From: Burkholderia sp. Ax-1724
GTDB taxonomy: Bacteria > Pseudomonadota > Gammaproteobacteria > Burkholderiales > Burkholderiaceae
DNA: 64,000 nt
Assembly: GCF_011752995.1 (NCBI RefSeq)
Contig: NZ_VWWL01000002.1
Coordinates: 1 to 64,000 of the forward strand
Direction: 5' to 3'
Every line of letters begins with the position of its first letter. Position 1 is the first letter of the stretch. Shown here in pieces: positions 62,085-64,000 of the stretch. The notes under the pieces were generated by a model that worked only from the letters and a program-made list of their open reading frames with translations, ran no database searches and was not told the origin of the DNA. The position numbers were made by a program, and so were the translations under genes.

Positions 62085-63758
62085 ATGAACGGACTGATTC
62101 CCTTCAATCTCGCCGACTTCTACAAGACGGGCCATCCGTCGATGTACCCGGCAGCCACGACGAAGCTCGTCGCGAACTTCACGCCGCGCTCGGCGAAGTA
62201 CGCCCCCGTGCTCGAACAGTTCTACGACAACAAGGTGGTGTGGTTCGGTCTCCAGGGCTTCATCAAGGAGTTCTTTCTCGGCGTGTTCCAGCGCGAGTTC
62301 TTCGAGGCGCCGAAGGACGCGGCCATTCGCCGGTACAAGCGCCGCATGGACACCGCGCTCGGCCAGGATGCGGTGCCGGTCGAGCGCCTCGGCGCGCTGC
62401 ACGATCTCGGCTATCTGCCGCTCGAACTGCGCGCGCTGCCCGAGGGCGTGCGCGTGAACATCAAGGTGCCGCCGGTGATCTTCGTCAACACGCATCCGGC
62501 GTTTCCGTGGGTCTCGACTTACTTCGAGACGCTGTTCAGTGCCGAGATCTGGAAACCGTCGACAGTCGCGACCATCGCCTTCGAATTCCGCAAGCTGCTG
62601 AGCCACTTCGCGAAGCTGACCGGAGCGCCGGAAGACTTCGTGGACTGGCAGGGCCACGACTTCTCGATGCGCGGCATGAGCGGCGTGCACGACGCCATGC
62701 GCTGCGGCGTCGGCCACCTGCTGTCGTTCACGGGCACCGACACGATCCCGGCCATCGACTATGCCGAAGACTACTACGGCGCCGACGCGGACAAGGAGCT
62801 GGTGGGCGGTTCGATCCCGGCTTCCGAGCACAGCGTCATGACGCTGCGGATTCTGGCCACGCTCAAGCGCCTGCAACGCGATCCGGCACATGCCGGACTC
62901 GACGAAAAAGCGCTGCGCCCGTTGGCCGAACGCGAGGTCATCCGCGAATTCGTCACACAGGACTATCCGGCCGGCATGGTCTCGCTGGTGAGCGATTCGT
63001 TCGACTACTGGAACGTCATGACGGTTATCGCGAAGGAGCTGAAGGAAGCGATTCTCGCCCGCCAACCGAATGCGCTCGGCCAGAGCCGCGTGGTGTTTCG
63101 CCCGGACTCCGGCGATCCGGTGCGGATCCTGGCAGGCTATCGCGACAACGAACTCGCGCGCGATGCCGACGGCGCATTCCGCAAAGCCGGCGACCGTTAC
63201 ATCGTGGCGGCCAACGGTCTGCACATCACGGAAGCCGAGCGCAAGGGATCGGTCGAATGCCTGTGGGACATCTACGGCGGCACGTCGACGCACAGCGGCT
63301 ACCGGATGCTCAACGACAAGGTCGGCCTGATCTACGGCGACTCGATCTCGCTGACGCGCGCCTGGGACATTCTGACCCGCCTGGCCGAGAAGGGCTTCGC
63401 GTCGAGCAACGTGGTATTCGGCATCGGCTCCTACACCTACAATATGCTGTCGCGAGACACGTTCGGCTGGGCCATGAAAGCGATCTACGCCGAAGTCGGC
63501 GACGAACAGGTCGACATCTACAAGGACCCGGCCACCGACGACGGCACGAAGAAGTCGGCTCGCGGCCTGTTGCGCGTCGAGAAGGAAGGCTACGACTACG
63601 TGCTGTACGAACAGCAGACGCCCGAGCAGTTCGCCACCGGCGCGCTGACACCGGTCTTCCGGAACGGGCAACTGCTGGTGACGACCACGCTCGCCGACAT
63701 CCGCGCGCGTCTCAAGGCGTCATGGACATGCGCGGAAGCGGCAGACGCGGCAGCGTAA
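62085..63758 (+). CDS. nadV: nicotinamide phosphoribosyltransferase
   Basis: A 557-residue NadV/NAMPT-family enzyme. It begins LIPFNLADFYKTGHPSMYP and has YFETLFSAEIWKPSTVATIA, DFSMRGMSGVHDAMRCGVGH, GGSIPASEHSVM (the conserved His that is phosphorylated in NAMPT follows the same S-E-H context), SDSFDYWNV, RPDSGDPV and WDIYGGTSTHSGYRMLNDKVG. It converts nicotinamide and PRPP to NMN. GGAGA lies about eight bases before the ATG. It forms an operon with prs under the NrtR-like sites. Confidence 0.95.
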   Translation: MNGLIPFNLADFYKTGHPSMYPAATTKLVANFTPRSAKYAPVLEQFYDNKVVWFGLQGFIKEFFLGVFQREFFEAPKDAAIRRYKRRMDTALGQDAVPVERLGALHDLGYLPLELRALPEGVRVNIKVPPVIFVNTHPAFPWVSTYFETLFSAEIWKPSTVATIAFEFRKLLSHFAKLTGAPEDFVDWQGHDFSMRGMSGVHDAMRCGVGHLLSFTGTDTIPAIDYAEDYYGADADKELVGGSIPASEHSVMTLRILATLKRLQRDPAHAGLDEKALRPLAEREVIREFVTQDYPAGMVSLVSDSFDYWNVMTVIAKELKEAILARQPNALGQSRVVFRPDSGDPVRILAGYRDNELARDADGAFRKAGDRYIVAANGLHITEAERKGSVECLWDIYGGTSTHSGYRMLNDKVGLIYGDSISLTRAWDILTRLAEKGFASSNVVFGIGSYTYNMLSRDTFGWAMKAIYAEVGDEQVDIYKDPATDDGTKKSARGLLRVEKEGYDYVLYEQQTPEQFATGALTPVFRNGQLLVTTTLADIRARLKASWTCAEAADAAA

Positions 63759-63771
63759 CCGTGTGACCATC

Positions 63772-63798
63772 TGGCGCCCGCTCTCACGGCGGGCGCCA
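63772..63798. terminator. hairpin downstream of nadV
   Basis: TGGCGCCCGC (63772-63781) and its exact complement (63789-63798) with a seven-base loop, 13 bases after the nadV stop. There is no U-run; probably a weak terminator or 3'-end stabiliser. The remaining bases to 64000 show no gene. Confidence 0.5.
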
Positions 63799-64000
63799 AT
63801 AGATGCGCGGGCAAAAACTGCGCAGACGGCGTCATGACGGATAGGTGTCCAACACCCTCGAACACCCGGCTCGCAGCATTGACGAGTTCATTTCAGCGCG
63901 TGTCCGGAGATGCAGAGGCAAATCCCGTTTTCCTTTAAATCTTGTATGGGACACGTACGCCAGGTTCGTCAGCAGGAAAATCCTTGGTATTGCGAGAAAC

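Noticed and set aside
62004..63671. 555-codon open frame on the - strand opposite nadV
   Set aside because: Antisense shadow of a recognisable NadV protein; no motifs and no ribosome site.
62240..63766. 508-codon + strand frame overlapping nadV
   Set aside because: Out-of-frame reading of nadV; Arg-rich, low-complexity product.
1..64000. CRISPR array, tRNA or rRNA genes
   Set aside because: No regularly spaced direct repeats and no tRNA or rRNA-like sequence were noticed on reading; a tRNAscan or Infernal run would be needed to exclude degenerate copies.

Overview
The window looks like a chromosome segment of a plant- or fungus-associated member of the Burkholderiaceae (Burkholderia, Paraburkholderia, Trinickia, Robbsia or similar). 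This is inferred from Burkholderia-like gene families, moderately high GC, the N-terminus of a DUF3683/FAD-linked oxidase at the left edge, a GALA-type F-box/LRR effector gene with an hrpII-type box, and an NrtR-prs-nadV locus. No rRNA, tRNA or CRISPR was seen.

Bases 1-1500 hold the left-edge gene fragment, a small membrane protein and a LuxR-type regulator. Bases 2126-37280 form a large natural-product locus. A leftward operon (21729 to 2126) encodes a haem-oxygenase-like diiron protein, a stand-alone AMP ligase, a fatty-acyl-AMP ligase with ACP, a KS-AT-DH-KR-ACP polyketide synthase, and two NRPSs: docking-C-A°-PCP-E and C-A°-PCP-reductase. In both NRPSs the adenylation region (A°) has lost its core motifs. 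A divergent rightward operon (21897 to 28231) encodes a stand-alone carrier protein, an alpha/beta-hydrolase protein with a Cys nucleophile, a SbnA-like PLP synthase, a GNAT, an amidohydrolase and a di-haem MauG/CcpA-type protein. A candidate lux box lies between the two operons. A convergent leftward block (35381 to 28248) carries a LolD/FtsX-type ABC exporter, a YtkA/FixH-like protein, an exported DJ-1-like protein, a LolA-like protein, an outer-membrane barrel, a phosphopantetheinyl transferase and a RidA protein. An acyl-CoA-ligase gene follows and ends in IS sequence. My reading is that the locus makes and exports an N-acyl dipeptide aldehyde or alcohol, with building blocks prepared on the free carrier protein and delivered in trans to the two NRPS carrier domains. 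No named compound can be assigned.

Bases 37240-43180 are an accessory patchwork: an IS3 element interrupted by an IS110 remnant, a DUF2778/Tlde1-like toxin with a small membrane partner, two serine-recombinase remnants, an alpha/beta hydrolase, fused pieces of SET-domain and G3E-GTPase genes, and a 384-residue candidate effector. Bases 43183-50231 hold an Lrp regulator, an orphan acetolactate synthase catalytic subunit, a second ThDP enzyme with a divergent LysR regulator, and an NDH-2-like flavoprotein. The GALA-like effector gene follows at 50777-52045.

Bases 53945-60194 resemble the enterobacterial ynbABCD phospholipid-type operon, split here into two divergent arms with an added PlsC-like acyltransferase. 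Bases 60351-63758 are an NAD salvage locus: nrtR divergent from prs-nadV, with two copies of an NrtR-type operator between them. Many starts were chosen from Shine-Dalgarno positions, and several of these are TTG codons.
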